Shown one piece after another: positions 26,201-34,775 of a stretch of DNA of 64,000 bases. How positions within the stretch are numbered: position 1 is the stretch's first letter; the number at the start of each line of letters is the position of its first letter. The DNA is from Yersinia kristensenii (GTDB lineage: Bacteria > Pseudomonadota > Gammaproteobacteria > Enterobacterales > Enterobacteriaceae). The position numbers were made by a program, and so were the translations under genes. The stretch is taken from positions 3,968,001-4,032,000 of the forward strand of contig NZ_UHIY01000001.1 in assembly GCF_900460525.1 (NCBI RefSeq), written 5' to 3'. Under the pieces are notes generated by a model. That model ran no database searches. It was not told the DNA's origin and worked only from the letters and a program-made list of their open reading frames with translations.

Positions 26201-26705
26201 CGCGGTTGATGCGCTGAAAGAAGGCAGAGAACCGTCGCTGGAAGATTTGACCAGTAATCAGACCGAAATTGAAATGCGTATGCCGGTGCTGTTGCCGGAA
26301 GACTTTATTCCTGATGTGAATATCCGGCTTTCGTTTTATAAGCGTATCGCCAGTGCTCGCAATGAAACTGAACTCGATGAATTGAAAGTCGAGCTGATTG
26401 ACCGCTTTGGCAAACTGCCCGATGCCGCCCGCTATCTGTTACATACAGCAGAATTGCGCCAACAGGCCCAGAAGTTGGGTATCAAGCGCATTGAAGGTAA
26501 TGAGCGCGGTGGTTTTATCGAATTTGGTGATAAGAACAAAGTGGATCCGGTTTATCTGATTGGTTTGCTGCAACGCCAACCGCAAATATACCGCCTGGAA
26601 GGGCCAACTAAACTGAAATTTATGCAGGATTTAAGTGATCGGACACAGAGATTGAAGTTTATCAGTGAACTGCTGGCAGCATTTTCTCAGCATAGAGTGG
26701 CTTAA
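23259..26705 (+). CDS. mfd: Transcription-repair coupling factor Mfd
   Basis: DNA translocase that removes stalled RNA polymerase from lesions and recruits UvrA. 1148 residues, the E. coli length. An N-terminal UvrB-like region, the RNA polymerase interaction domain (around LRPGQPVVHLEHGVGRYLG), RecG-like motor domains with Walker A GDVGFGKTEVA, box DEEHRF, and TATPIPRT, and a C-terminal regulatory domain can be followed without interruption. It stands alone. Confidence 0.98.
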   Translation: MSQQHRYSLPTRRGDTRQLGQLTGSACAVECAEIIERHDGPVMLITPDMQTALRLRDEIQQFSPRPVNTLSDWETLPYDSFSPHQDIISARLSSLYHLPTMERGVIILPINTLMQRVCPHEFLHGHALVMKKGQHLSRDKLRAQLEQAGYRSVDQVMEHGEFATRGALLDLYPMGSEEPYRIDFFDDDIDSLRVFDVDSQRTLSEVEQINLLPAHEFPIDKNAIELFRSQWREQFEVRRDAEHIYQQVSKGIWPAGIEYWQPLFFSQPLPTLFSYLPENTLLINTGDLENSAERFWLDVNQRYESRRVDPMRPLLAPETLWLRVDSLFSALKEWPRVQFKTEALPAKTANTNLHYQALPDLAVQAQQKAPLDNLRRFIESFSGSVVFSVESEGRRETLQDLLARIKISPTLITELSQVTAPGHYLMIGAAERGFLDSDKQLALICESDLLGERVSRRRQDNRRTINTDTLIRNLAELRPGQPVVHLEHGVGRYLGLTTLEAGGIKAEYLILTYAGEDKLYVPVSSLHLISRYSGGADDNAPLHKLGGEAWSRARQKAAEKVRDVAAELLDIYAQRAAKSGFKFKLDKEQYQLFCQSFPFETTPDQEQAINAVLSDMCRPLAMDRLVCGDVGFGKTEVAMRAAFLAVANNKQVAVLVPTTLLAQQHFDNFRDRFATWPVRIEMMSRFRSAKEQQVILDQAAEGKVDIVIGTHKLLQSDLRWQDLGLLVVDEEHRFGVRHKERIKAMRADVDILTLTATPIPRTLNMAMSGMRDLSIIATPPARRLAVKTFVREYDSLVVREAILREILRGGQVYYLYNDVENIEKATQRLAELVPEARIAIGHGQMRERDLERVMNDFHHQRFNVLVCTTIIETGIDIPSANTIIIERADHFGLAQLHQLRGRVGRSHHQAYAYLLTPNPKAMTVDAKKRLEAIASLEDLGAGFALATHDLEIRGAGELLGEDQSGQMTTIGFSLYMELLESAVDALKEGREPSLEDLTSNQTEIEMRMPVLLPEDFIPDVNIRLSFYKRIASARNETELDELKVELIDRFGKLPDAARYLLHTAELRQQAQKLGIKRIEGNERGGFIEFGDKNKVDPVYLIGLLQRQPQIYRLEGPTKLKFMQDLSDRTQRLKFISELLAAFSQHRVA

Positions 26706-26715
26706 TATCAATGTA

Positions 26716-26751
26716 TTAGCGCGGGTTTCAACGATGAGAAACCCGCGCTAA
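26716..26751. terminator. Strong hairpin after mfd
   Basis: TTAGCGCGGGTTTC, 8-base loop, GAAACCCGCGCTAA: a perfect 14-bp stem 11 bp past the mfd stop. There is no T-run on either side, so it may be a bidirectional RNA 3'-end stabiliser or an inefficient terminator between convergent mfd and ycfJ. Confidence 0.6.
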
Positions 26752-26846
26752 TGTTAATGCCACTCGCTTAAAAATCACGTTAAGCGATCAGAATTAACAC
26801 TATACCGCGGGTTCTTGATACAAGGTCTTGGACAACAGATTTTGTA

Positions 26847-27386
26847 TTATGCTCGTTCGTTCAGTATCAGTTGACCATTTTTATCGATTGGAATCTGCGT
26901 GCCTGGATCACGATCCATGCGAATTTTTCCCTGCTGATTACCAATTTTGTAGGTTACGTCATATCCCAACATTTTCTGTGACTTATCGTAAACAGTTTGG
27001 CAACGTTGTTGGGTGGTGGTGTAAGTATCACTATCCTGCATATTACTTTGGACGCGATTACCGGCATATCCGCCTGCCAGCGCCCCCGCAACCGTCGCAA
27101 TATCTTTACCCCGACCGCCACCTACCTGATGGCCCAGAACCCCACCAGCAACTGCACCCAAGACTGAACCGGCAATTTGATTCTCATCCTGCACCGGCTT
27201 ACGGTGTGTCACTGTCACATTACGGCATTCCTGACGAGGCGTTTTAATCGTCTCTTTAATCGGTGTCGCAGCAAGAACTTGTGCATATTGCGGCGCGCCG
27301 GAGAAGACATTCATACTCGCGACAGCGGCAATTCCCAGAGCAGCCGCAATACCGATACCCACACCTGCTAACATTGATTTGTTCAC
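26847..27386 (-). CDS. ycfJ: Glycine-zipper 2TM-domain protein YcfJ
   Basis: 179 residues. An N-terminal membrane anchor or signal (MLAGVGIGIAAALGIAAVASM) is followed by a glycine-zipper hairpin (AGSVLGAVAGGVLGHQVGGG and ATVAGALAGGYAGNRVQ), the Rickettsia 17-kDa antigen-like module, then a C-terminal domain with two cysteines (RQECRNV, QQRCQTV). It probably resides in the cell envelope; the E. coli homologue is of unclear function and has been linked to biofilm and stress. Preceded by an AGGAGG-like site. Confidence 0.88.
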   Translation of the reverse strand: MNKSMLAGVGIGIAAALGIAAVASMNVFSGAPQYAQVLAATPIKETIKTPRQECRNVTVTHRKPVQDENQIAGSVLGAVAGGVLGHQVGGGRGKDIATVAGALAGGYAGNRVQSNMQDSDTYTTTQQRCQTVYDKSQKMLGYDVTYKIGNQQGKIRMDRDPGTQIPIDKNGQLILNERA

Positions 27387-27904
27387 AGGAAATCCTCCTG
27401 AAGGTCAATAACGAATTAAAAGTGTTCCCACGCAGCTTTTGCCTCAGAGATCCACATTAGTAGAGAAAACCTGATGCCGTCCAGCATTGAGGGTTCCCCC
27501 TTATACGCAGACGACGGCGTGCGTGACTCGCCGTCTGTAAACATCGAGAAGTCTGCACAATGTCCGTTGGACGAGCAATAAGATAAATGGACGAAACATC
27601 CAGATAATAGGTGTGAATGAATGTGTTTAGGATAAATCCGACTACATAGATTTATTACTACAGCGTTTTATGCTGTTAATTTAGCATTACGTGCGAATGG
27701 TGTTAGGAAAACGTGCACAATGGTGAAGTGGACGACGACTCCACTTATCACTCAGTGAGGAAGGGTTTACCGCACCTAGGGGCGCTCCGGCGACTTACGT
27801 CGCAACGACCCCAACGACACGATTCCCCTTCATTCGACTTTATCAGCAACCAGAAACCGCCACCATAATTAACTGGCGGCGGTAAATGTAAAGCTCTAAA
27901 CATT
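27387..27904. other. Gene-poor region upstream of ycfJ
   Basis: About 520 bp with no supported gene. It must hold the ycfJ promoter. A small AGGGGCGCT-type GC-rich patch near 27778 and a CCGCCA/TGGCGG inverted repeat at 27860-27880 are visible, but I could not assign either. Confidence 0.4.
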
Positions 27905-28015
27905 CTCCAAAGCCATTGGCGTTACAGGTAGGCTGCCAGAAAAAGCCCCCCGATAAGCTGACCCTTGTCAGTGATTCGGGTACGTGCGCGCAGCTAACAA
28001 CCCTGTAGCGTCAAG
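27905..28015. repeat. Intergenic repeat element (copy B)
   Basis: Shares with copy A the order CCAAAGCCATTGGCGTTAC (CCAAGTAATTGGAGTTGC in A), then GATAAGCTGACCCTTGTC, AGTGATTCGGGT and GCTAACAAC. It lies directly before the 3' end of ndh, just as copy A lies at the 3' end of cobB. Confidence 0.65.
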
Positions 28016-28027
28016 GACGAAGGAGAA

Positions 28028-29332
28028 TTAGTGGAGTTTAAGGCGCGGGCGTATCACCCGGTTAATCCCGCCCACCAGCATCATCAGGCCAGTTTTGGTA
28101 TAGCCATGCAATGCCACTTGATGCATCCGATACAGCGAGATGTAAACAATACGGGCAACACGCCCTTCCACCATCATAGAACCGCGCATCAGGTTACCCA
28201 TCAGACTACCGACAGTACTAAACTTGGACAGTGATACCAGTGAACCATGGTCTTTATAAATGTATGGTTTCAAGGGTTGCTCATTAAGCAATGCCAAAAT
28301 GTTGCTATAGCAACGGGTGGCCATCTGATGTGCTGACTGCGCGCGCGGCGGTACAAAACCACCACTGGGCTGTGGACAAGAAGCACAGTCACCAATCGCA
28401 AAGATGTTGGGATCACGGGTAGTTTGCAGTGTCGGCTCCACCACTAACTGATTAATACGGTTAGTTTCCAACCCGGCGATATCTTTCATAAAGTCCGGTG
28501 CTTTGATACCTGCCGCCCAGACCATCAGATCAGCATTAATAAACTCGCCATCTTTAGTATTCAGGCCCTTTTTATCCGCACTGGTAACCATAGTTTTGGT
28601 CAATACCCGAACGCCAAGTTTAATCAGTTCCTGATGTGCAGCAGCCGAAATACGCGGAGGCAATGCCGGCAAAATACGTTCACCCGCTTCCACCAATGTG
28701 ACATTCAGTGCTTGATTATCCAGGCCCTCAAAACCGTAGCTATGCAGCTGTTTGACCGCATTGTGCAGCTCAGCAGACAGTTCCACACCGGTGGCCCCGC
28801 CGCCAACAATCGCGATGTTCACTTTGCCTTTTTCACCCGGTTGCGCGGAATACTTCAGGAACAGGTTGAGCATTTCATTATGGAAACGATGCGCCTGATG
28901 CGGGTTATCAAGGAAGATACAGTTATCTTTCACACCTGGAGTCCCGAAATCATTCGAGGTGCTGCCCAGCGCGACCACTAAAATGTCATAGGTTAATTCG
29001 CGTTGGGTCACCAGCACATCGCCGTGTTCATCGCAAATTTCAGCCAGACTAAGGGTTTTAGTTTCACGATTGATGTCAGTTAACGAACCCAACTGGAAAT
29101 TAAAGTAATGGTTACGCGCATGAGCCAGGTAGCTCAATGCATCAACACCATCATCCAGAGAACCGGTCGCGACTTCATGCAGCAGTGGTTTCCACAGATG
29201 GCTGTGGTTGCGGTCAACCAGCACAATCTCGGCTTTTTTGCTGCGGCCCAGTTTATGGCCCAGACTGGTTGCTAGCTCAAGACCGCCAGCACCACCACCA
29301 ATAATAACGATTTTTTTCTTCGGCGTTGTCAA
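28028..29332 (-). CDS. ndh: NADH dehydrogenase II (NADH:quinone oxidoreductase)
   Basis: Single-subunit, non-proton-pumping entry point of electrons from NADH into the aerobic respiratory chain. 434 residues. The N-terminal FAD dinucleotide motif is [13 protein letters not shown], the NADH motif is [14 protein letters not shown], and a second FAD contact is FAIGDCAS. The C-terminal part holds an amphipathic membrane-binding segment ending [10 protein letters not shown]. An FNR box lies upstream. Confidence 0.97.
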   Translation of the reverse strand: MTTPKKKIVIIGGGAGGLELATSLGHKLGRSKKAEIVLVDRNHSHLWKPLLHEVATGSLDDGVDALSYLAHARNHYFNFQLGSLTDINRETKTLSLAEICDEHGDVLVTQRELTYDILVVALGSTSNDFGTPGVKDNCIFLDNPHQAHRFHNEMLNLFLKYSAQPGEKGKVNIAIVGGGATGVELSAELHNAVKQLHSYGFEGLDNQALNVTLVEAGERILPALPPRISAAAHQELIKLGVRVLTKTMVTSADKKGLNTKDGEFINADLMVWAAGIKAPDFMKDIAGLETNRINQLVVEPTLQTTRDPNIFAIGDCASCPQPSGGFVPPRAQSAHQMATRCYSNILALLNEQPLKPYIYKDHGSLVSLSKFSTVGSLMGNLMRGSMMVEGRVARIVYISLYRMHQVALHGYTKTGLMMLVGGINRVIRPRLKLH

Positions 29333-29467
29333 AATGACCCCCTAAATGTGAACCAATTGTTAGCTAAGGGTAAATGAATAATATCCTTAGATAACATAGG
29401 GTTCACTGATGCTAATTCAATAAACTAACGTCAGAATATCATGCAGGGTTATTTGGTCATACCAAAA

Positions 29468-29481
29468 TTGATATATATCAA
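29468..29481. promoter_or_regulatory. FNR box upstream of ndh
   Basis: TTGATATATATCAA is a perfect match to the FNR consensus TTGAT-N4-ATCAA. It lies 136 bp before the ndh start codon. In E. coli ndh is repressed by FNR under anaerobiosis, so the same control is expected here. The rest of the 29333-29721 gap is AT-rich with no gene. Confidence 0.85.
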
Positions 29482-29721
29482 TTTTTTTTGATTAAAGTGT
29501 CAGCATAGGGATTTTTTCTGGAATAAAATTCAAATAGTTAGCGCTTAGTCACAGTTTATAAATTTTCTCTTGGAGGGGAGATAAAGCGCTATTTTGCGAT
29601 TTTTAGCCATAAAAATGGCCTAAAAAAAGTGAGCGAAGCACTTTTTTCAAGCCAAATTGCACAAAATAATGGTTTTTACAATTAACTAATCTTTAACAAA
29701 AGCCGGGTTATACCACTATCC

Positions 29722-30264
29722 TTAACCTAGTGTTTTAAATGCTTTGATCCGCTGAAGATGGGGAGAGAGATCTTTAAACTTGTGACTTTGTTTATCATCC
29801 CAGACAATTTCATAATAAGGATGTAAATCACCGGCGGTCACTTGGCTATCGAGTATTTCATCATTGCGCGACAGCACCACCAGGCATCGGTCGCGGTTTT
29901 TCTCGCGAAAATCACTGATACACTTAGTGGCAATATCCACATACTCTTCCGGGCGATCAATTTTTCCGTTCATATTGTTTTGCGGATAAAGATTGGGATT
30001 AAACGCAACCTGGCGGATCCCACACAAGAAACCAATACGTTCGGCCCAAAAGCCCCCTAACCCCACACCACAAATCAATGACTTGGCATCTCCGCCCTGC
30101 TGAATAGCTTTATCCACTTCTTTCAGTAAATGCTGCATATCATGGCGAGGATGCAAAGTGCTGTAACTGATAAACCGCACATCCGGATCAATGAATTGTA
30201 ATTGCAGGACTTTTTCGTGATTGCCGGGACTGTTGGAATCAAAACCATGTAAATAAATTATCAT
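29722..30264 (-). CDS. ycfP: YcfP family alpha/beta-fold esterase-like protein
   Basis: 180 residues of the UPF0227/YcfP family. It has an alpha/beta hydrolase layout: [13 protein letters not shown] near the N-terminus and [15 protein letters not shown] at the nucleophile elbow, where the usual catalytic Ser of GxSxG is Leu (GVGLGG). That substitution argues against classical esterase chemistry. It follows nagZ by 31 bp, as in E. coli. Confidence 0.9.
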   Translation of the reverse strand: MIIYLHGFDSNSPGNHEKVLQLQFIDPDVRFISYSTLHPRHDMQHLLKEVDKAIQQGGDAKSLICGVGLGGFWAERIGFLCGIRQVAFNPNLYPQNNMNGKIDRPEEYVDIATKCISDFREKNRDRCLVVLSRNDEILDSQVTAGDLHPYYEIVWDDKQSHKFKDLSPHLQRIKAFKTLG

Positions 30265-30295
30265 ATTTATCCTCGCGGCTTATTGAGCATATCAC

Positions 30296-31324
30296 CTAGC
30301 CCAATAGACTCTTATGTGCATCCCAACGTTCGCTGAGTGCTGTTAATGCCTTATTCGCCTGCTGCCAACGCGATGATGCGATCAACGCCTGACGGTCAAA
30401 CTGCCCAGAATGATACAAGCGAGTGAGTTGGTCTGCTTTGACTGGAGACAGGTTATCTAACACACTCACTGCGCCCTGACGGTTATTGCACACCAAAATC
30501 ATATCGCAGCCAGCATCCAGAGAGGCTTGTCCGCGCTCGGCATAGCTGCCCATAATAGCCGCGCCTTCCATCGACAAGTCATCAGAGAAAATGATGCCAT
30601 CGAACCCTAGCTCTTGGCGCAATATATTTTGGAGCCAATAGGCCGATCCACTGGCAGGACGCGCATCAGCTTCAGTATAAATCACATGAGCAGGCATGAT
30701 GGCGTCCAGTAATCCCCGCGCGATAAGTTCGCGAAATATAACCATATCATGTGTGCGGATTTCTGCCAGTGGGCGATTATCCCGTGGTGTTTCTTTATGT
30801 GAATCAGCCGCCACCGCCCCATGTCCGGGGAAGTGCTTACCGGTCGTTTTCATACCTGCGCTGTGCATTCCACGAATAAAGCACTCGGCCATATTCTGCG
30901 CTTGCTGCGGGTCACTGTGGAATGAGCGCTCACCGATGGCGGCGCTGACATGGCCAATATCCAGCACCGGGGCAAAGCTGATATCAATATCCATTGATAT
31001 CATTTCGGCTGCCATCAGCCAACCCGCCTCTTGTGCCAACTGCGCCGCCGTGGCTGCATCATTCATTGCTGCAAAAGACTGGGCTGCCGGCAGGCGGGTA
31101 AAACCATCACGAAAACGCTGTACCCGGCCCCCTTCCTGATCAACCGCCACCACTAAACGTTCGTGGGATGCCGCCCTTATCTGGCGGACTAATTCACGTA
31201 ATTGCTCGGCATCATGAAAATTGCGGCTGAATAAAATCAAACCGCCCACCAGCGGGTGCTTTAAAATCTCACGTTCTTCTGCATCCAGCTCATAGCTGGC
31301 AACGTCTAACATTACTGGACCCAC
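30296..31324 (-). CDS. nagZ: Beta-N-acetylhexosaminidase NagZ
   Basis: Cytoplasmic GH3 enzyme that cleaves GlcNAc from 1,6-anhydroMurNAc peptides during peptidoglycan recycling; it also produces the signal that induces AmpC in many enterics. 342 residues. The family motif [16 protein letters not shown] contains the general acid/base His-Asp pair, and the nucleophile Asp is in [12 protein letters not shown]. It supplies GlcNAc to NagK encoded in the same window. Confidence 0.96.
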   Translation of the reverse strand: MGPVMLDVASYELDAEEREILKHPLVGGLILFSRNFHDAEQLRELVRQIRAASHERLVVAVDQEGGRVQRFRDGFTRLPAAQSFAAMNDAATAAQLAQEAGWLMAAEMISMDIDISFAPVLDIGHVSAAIGERSFHSDPQQAQNMAECFIRGMHSAGMKTTGKHFPGHGAVAADSHKETPRDNRPLAEIRTHDMVIFRELIARGLLDAIMPAHVIYTEADARPASGSAYWLQNILRQELGFDGIIFSDDLSMEGAAIMGSYAERGQASLDAGCDMILVCNNRQGAVSVLDNLSPVKADQLTRLYHSGQFDRQALIASSRWQQANKALTALSERWDAHKSLLG

Positions 31325-31360
31325 GACAACCTCATCAACTGTAAAGAGTTGGAAATAAAA

Positions 31361-32308
31361 TCAAAATGACAAATTAAAACGCTGACGCAACGGCACGGCC
31401 CATTGCAAAAACTCGCTGTTCCCCGTCTGCTGCCAACGCACCTCAAACCACATCAGCATCAGGTAATCAACCCATGGCAACCAGCGCCGTACCTGGCGAG
31501 ATAGGCGGTCGATATCATGGTAGCCCAGTTTATTGCTGCAATAGTGCTGTAAAAAAGCCTGTTGCTGCGGCGCGGACCAATCATTGCCGCAAAATAAGGC
31601 AGCAATATCAAGGGCTATATCGCCATCAGCAGCATATTCCCAATCAATTAGTTTGAGGCCGGTTGATGTTGCTAATAGATTGCCTGGGTGAATATCCATA
31701 TGCAGAGGAGCCAATTTCACAGGTTGGGGCTGTGCCCGGTGTAAAAAATCCTGATGCAGCCGCAACCAACTGGGCGAGAGACGTTTGGCATCAATCTGTC
31801 GGGCATAACGGATAAGCTGAGCACGTAAATCCAGACGATAGCCACTGGGAGGTAAATGATGCAAACAGGTTAATAGCTGTGCCAACTGACCATTAGCTGA
31901 TAATTCAATGAATTGCTCGCTAGTGACAACGTCACCCTCAAGCCAATTGACCACTAACCAATGTTGATTTGCTGCAATAATCACCGGTGCTAAATGGCCA
32001 CCCGCGACATGTCGCAATAGTTTACGCTCGCGCCGTCGATCTACACCTAACTGAGTTTTCTGGACTGATTGCTCACGCGCCAGCCAATCAATATTTGGGC
32101 CAATATTTGATGACTGAGTATTGGATGACTGAGTGTTTGACGGATGAACAATCCGCCAACTTTCACCGGTCAGGCCAGATACTGGGCTAATGTGCCAATC
32201 TGCCTTAATAAAATCGGTTGCATTAATCAGACCATCGGCGGTACCCGCCGCCGATTTTATGCTGTCGATTAGCGCATACAGAGAAGAATCAACGATTAAC
32301 TGGGCCAT
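31361..32308 (-). CDS. thiK: Thiamine kinase ThiK
   Basis: APH-fold kinase that phosphorylates thiamine to thiamine phosphate in salvage. The catalytic loop is LHMDIHPGN and the metal-binding loop LIDWEYAADGDIA. At 315 residues it is longer than E. coli ThiK (274). Part of the extra length is a repeated SNTQS unit near residue 60, produced by a 15-bp tandem duplication at 32106-32135. The start overlaps lpoB by 20 bp. Confidence 0.88.
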   Translation of the reverse strand: MAQLIVDSSLYALIDSIKSAAGTADGLINATDFIKADWHISPVSGLTGESWRIVHPSNTQSSNTQSSNIGPNIDWLAREQSVQKTQLGVDRRRERKLLRHVAGGHLAPVIIAANQHWLVVNWLEGDVVTSEQFIELSANGQLAQLLTCLHHLPPSGYRLDLRAQLIRYARQIDAKRLSPSWLRLHQDFLHRAQPQPVKLAPLHMDIHPGNLLATSTGLKLIDWEYAADGDIALDIAALFCGNDWSAPQQQAFLQHYCSNKLGYHDIDRLSRQVRRWLPWVDYLMLMWFEVRWQQTGNSEFLQWAVPLRQRFNLSF

Positions 32309-32870
32309 TACCTGACCAGATGATTTCGCCGGTTTGTGCCTGCATCAGCTGCATTTCAATGGTCGGTGACTTCACATCGCCACTGATGTCACTGTACAGC
32401 ACATATTGAGCACTGACATAACGCGCCAGGCCAATAGCTTTACTGCGCGAACCGAGACTATCTTCTTCTGATAACCCTAAAGTTTGCTTAGCAACCGCTA
32501 ATTGCTGCGGCGAGATCAATACAAACTTTTTATTTGATGACAGCACTTGATGCAAAGCCGAGGTCGCTTTCGCCGTTTGTAACGCGCCATTGGTGTTATT
32601 TTTGACGCTATCGAGTAACAATATGCTGCCGTTTGCTACATCGTTGCTGTTGACCATTTGGGCAACCAAGGGTTCTACACTGGCAGCCCAGTTGATCGAC
32701 TGCTGCATTTTGGGCGGTGGCGGCACAGTGTCTACCGGCGGCGGCGTTTCAGTCACCGGGGGCGTAACGGGTTCGATGGTCACGGGGGGCGTGGTTGGCT
32801 CAACCGGCGGCTGAGTGATACACCCCGTCAGCACCAGTGCCGCCAGAGCCACAGATAAATACCTTTTCAT
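32289..32870 (-). CDS. lpoB: Outer-membrane lipoprotein LpoB, activator of PBP1b
   Basis: Lipoprotein that crosses the periplasm to stimulate penicillin-binding protein 1b. The start chosen is MKRYLSVALAALVLTGC at 32870 (193 residues), giving a lipobox LTGC; the frame upstream to 33089 runs through a repeat element and is not coding. A proline/threonine-rich linker follows (about 20-52), shorter than in E. coli, then the globular domain. Neighbours ycfL and thiK are the conserved ones. Confidence 0.94.
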   Translation of the reverse strand: MKRYLSVALAALVLTGCITQPPVEPTTPPVTIEPVTPPVTETPPPVDTVPPPPKMQQSINWAASVEPLVAQMVNSNDVANGSILLLDSVKNNTNGALQTAKATSALHQVLSSNKKFVLISPQQLAVAKQTLGLSEEDSLGSRSKAIGLARYVSAQYVLYSDISGDVKSPTIEMQLMQAQTGEIIWSGNGPVNR

Positions 32871-32896
32871 TGTCCCACTCCAATATCCCTTTCTCC

Positions 32897-32941
32897 TTGC
32901 AGCCGCAGGATACCTGCAACTCCAATGACTTTGGGTATAAA
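32897..32941. repeat. Intergenic repeat element (partial copy C, inverted)
   Basis: On the minus strand this reads TACCCAAAGTCATTGGAGTT followed by a GCAGGTATCCTGC palindrome, matching the left part of copies A and B. The central AGTGATTCGGGT part is absent. It sits between lpoB and ycfL. Confidence 0.6.
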
Positions 32942-32952
32942 AAATAACACGG

Positions 32953-33342
32953 CTATAAGAAGAGATAAACACGCGCACTGCGCGCATTAAAATTATTATT
33001 AACTGATTGAATATCCACAGAATTATCTGGCGTGATAATAATAGACCGTGGGGCTTCCAGTGGCGGCACATCCAAGCCCTGAGCATCATACCAGTAAAAG
33101 CGGTAATTTATTTTTATCGGTTTATTCTGGCTATTGGTGATCACCGAGCGCGCCACATTATAATTATCAGATGTTGAAATGGCTGGTTGAGAAGCCAAAA
33201 TACCCGCCGTCAGCACTGACGAATCCATTACCACGGTTTGCTGCTTATTCACCGCAATCCCTTTCGGGCTGCTGCACCCCAGCAATGTCGCTATACACGC
33301 GCACACTATCAGCGGTAATAAAAACGCCTTTACAGGGCGCAT
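32953..33342 (-). CDS. ycfL: YcfL family lipoprotein
   Basis: 129 residues with a lipoprotein signal (ending IATLLGCSS). The remainder is a single small beta-rich domain (NYRFYWYDAQGLDV, ending VYLFL). No function is known for the family; its constant position next to lpoB suggests an envelope role. The residue after the Cys is Ser, so sorting to the outer membrane is expected. Confidence 0.88.
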   Translation of the reverse strand: MRPVKAFLLPLIVCACIATLLGCSSPKGIAVNKQQTVVMDSSVLTAGILASQPAISTSDNYNVARSVITNSQNKPIKINYRFYWYDAQGLDVPPLEAPRSIIITPDNSVDIQSVNNNFNARSARVYLFL

Positions 33343-33376
33343 AGGCTTACCTCAATTAAACTCAAAAATCATACTG

Positions 33377-33730
33377 TTACTTATGTGACAGCAACGACCC
33401 CAAATCACGGCCACCGACCAAATGCATGTGGATATGGTAAACCACCTGCCCAGCATGCTTGTTGCAGTTGATAATCAGACGATATCCATCTTCAGCAATA
33501 CCTTCCTGCTCTGCAAGTTTAGCAGCCACAGTGATCATTCGACCCAATGTTGCTTCGTGTTCTGCCGTGACATCATTCACAGTTGGGATAAGAATATTAG
33601 GAATGATTAAGATATGGGTGGGAGCCTGTGGGGCGATATCACGAAACGCGGTCACCAGTTCATCCTGGTAAACCACGTCGGCAGGGATTTCGCGGCGAAT
33701 AATTTTGCTGAAAATCGTTTCTTCGGCCAT
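33377..33730 (-). CDS. hinT: HIT-family purine nucleoside phosphoramidase HinT
   Basis: 117 residues from [15 protein letters not shown] at 33730; the longer frame to 33805 is not conserved. The histidine triad is [11 protein letters not shown]. HinT hydrolyses adenosine phosphoramidates and acyl-adenylates such as those formed by lysyl-tRNA synthetase. Gene order hinT-ycfL-lpoB-thiK-nagZ is conserved. Confidence 0.95.
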   Translation of the reverse strand: MAEETIFSKIIRREIPADVVYQDELVTAFRDIAPQAPTHILIIPNILIPTVNDVTAEHEATLGRMITVAAKLAEQEGIAEDGYRLIINCNKHAGQVVYHIHMHLVGGRDLGSLLSHK

Positions 33731-33805
33731 AACGCATTTCCTTGAAAGTGATAAAAACGGGGAATGCGTAGTATGAGCGACAATTTCTATTGATTTCAAC
33801 CTCAA

Positions 33806-34627
33806 TCATTGAGCGCGGGCATAAGCCGCTGCTTTTTCAAACAAAGCTTGATCCGGGCGAATACCTGTATACAACACAAATTGCTCAACCGCCTGAATAG
33901 CAAAGACTTCAGCACCAGTAATAATAGTTTTTTCTTGTGCTTTAGCATAACTAATTAGTGGGGTAATTGTTGGCATCGCCACCACATCAAAAATCAGTTT
34001 CGCCCTCTCCACCTCGGCTTCAGTAAACGCCATGCTATCGGCATCTTTACCCCCCAGCATCCCCACTGGCGTGGCATTGATCAACATATCCGCTTGTATA
34101 GCCTGCATATCGGGCTGATAGGGGTAACCGGATTGTTCAGCTAGTTGCTGGCCAGTTTTTTCATTAGTCGCAATAATAAACCCTTGTTTAAAACCCGCAT
34201 TTTTTAGCGCAAAAGCCACTGCTTTCGCCATTCCGCCACTGCCCCGCAGTGCAAAAACGGTTTTTGCCGGGACTTGATAGCGCTGTAACAATTGCGCGAT
34301 GGCAATATAGTCGGTGTTATATGCTTTCAGATAACCATTTGTATTTACCAAGGTATTCACTGAATTAATTGCTAACGCAGAAGTATCCATCTCGTCAACC
34401 ATCGGGATAACCGCCTCTTTAAAAGGCATTGAAATGGCACAACCCCGGAAGCCCAATGCCCGCACACCGCCAATCGCCGCGGCCAGATCAGTGGTGGTAA
34501 AAGCCTTATACAGATAATCGAGGTCTAAAGCATCATACAAAAAGTTATGAAAACGGGTGCCAAAGTTGCTGGGTCTGGCGGCCAGAGAAATACACACCTG
34601 GGTGTCTTTGTTTAAGTAGCGGGTCAT
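33806..34627 (-). CDS. Shikimate dehydrogenase-like protein (SDH-L/HI0607 type)
   Basis: 273 residues of the AroE superfamily. The N-terminal substrate domain has CAISMPFKEAVIP with the catalytic Lys and NTDYIA with the catalytic Asp; the nucleotide-binding loop is ALRGSGGMAKAVAFAL. The shikimate-binding Ser pair of AroE (SxS near the N-terminus) is replaced (CISLAARPSNFG), as in the SDH-like branch typified by Haemophilus HI0607, whose physiological substrate is unclear. It is divergent from the SgrR-family gene and stands immediately upstream of hinT. Confidence 0.85.
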   Translation of the reverse strand: MTRYLNKDTQVCISLAARPSNFGTRFHNFLYDALDLDYLYKAFTTTDLAAAIGGVRALGFRGCAISMPFKEAVIPMVDEMDTSALAINSVNTLVNTNGYLKAYNTDYIAIAQLLQRYQVPAKTVFALRGSGGMAKAVAFALKNAGFKQGFIIATNEKTGQQLAEQSGYPYQPDMQAIQADMLINATPVGMLGGKDADSMAFTEAEVERAKLIFDVVAMPTITPLISYAKAQEKTIITGAEVFAIQAVEQFVLYTGIRPDQALFEKAAAYARAQ

Positions 34628-34775
34628 TTTCTTACCTCAAATAATCATGGTGCTTTGTCTGTGGCCCTGCCTGATAAAAAGTGCCGAGGACACAAACAGT
34701 TGCTGTCATGAAAATTATCGGCTAAAAAGATGAGATATAAAACTGCTGAGTTTGACTCAATTAGGTTCCTCTTTT

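Noticed and set aside
34628..34775. Possible SgrS small RNA divergent from the SgrR-family gene
   Set aside because: No sequence able to pair with the ptsG target and no hairpin with T-run was found in the gap.
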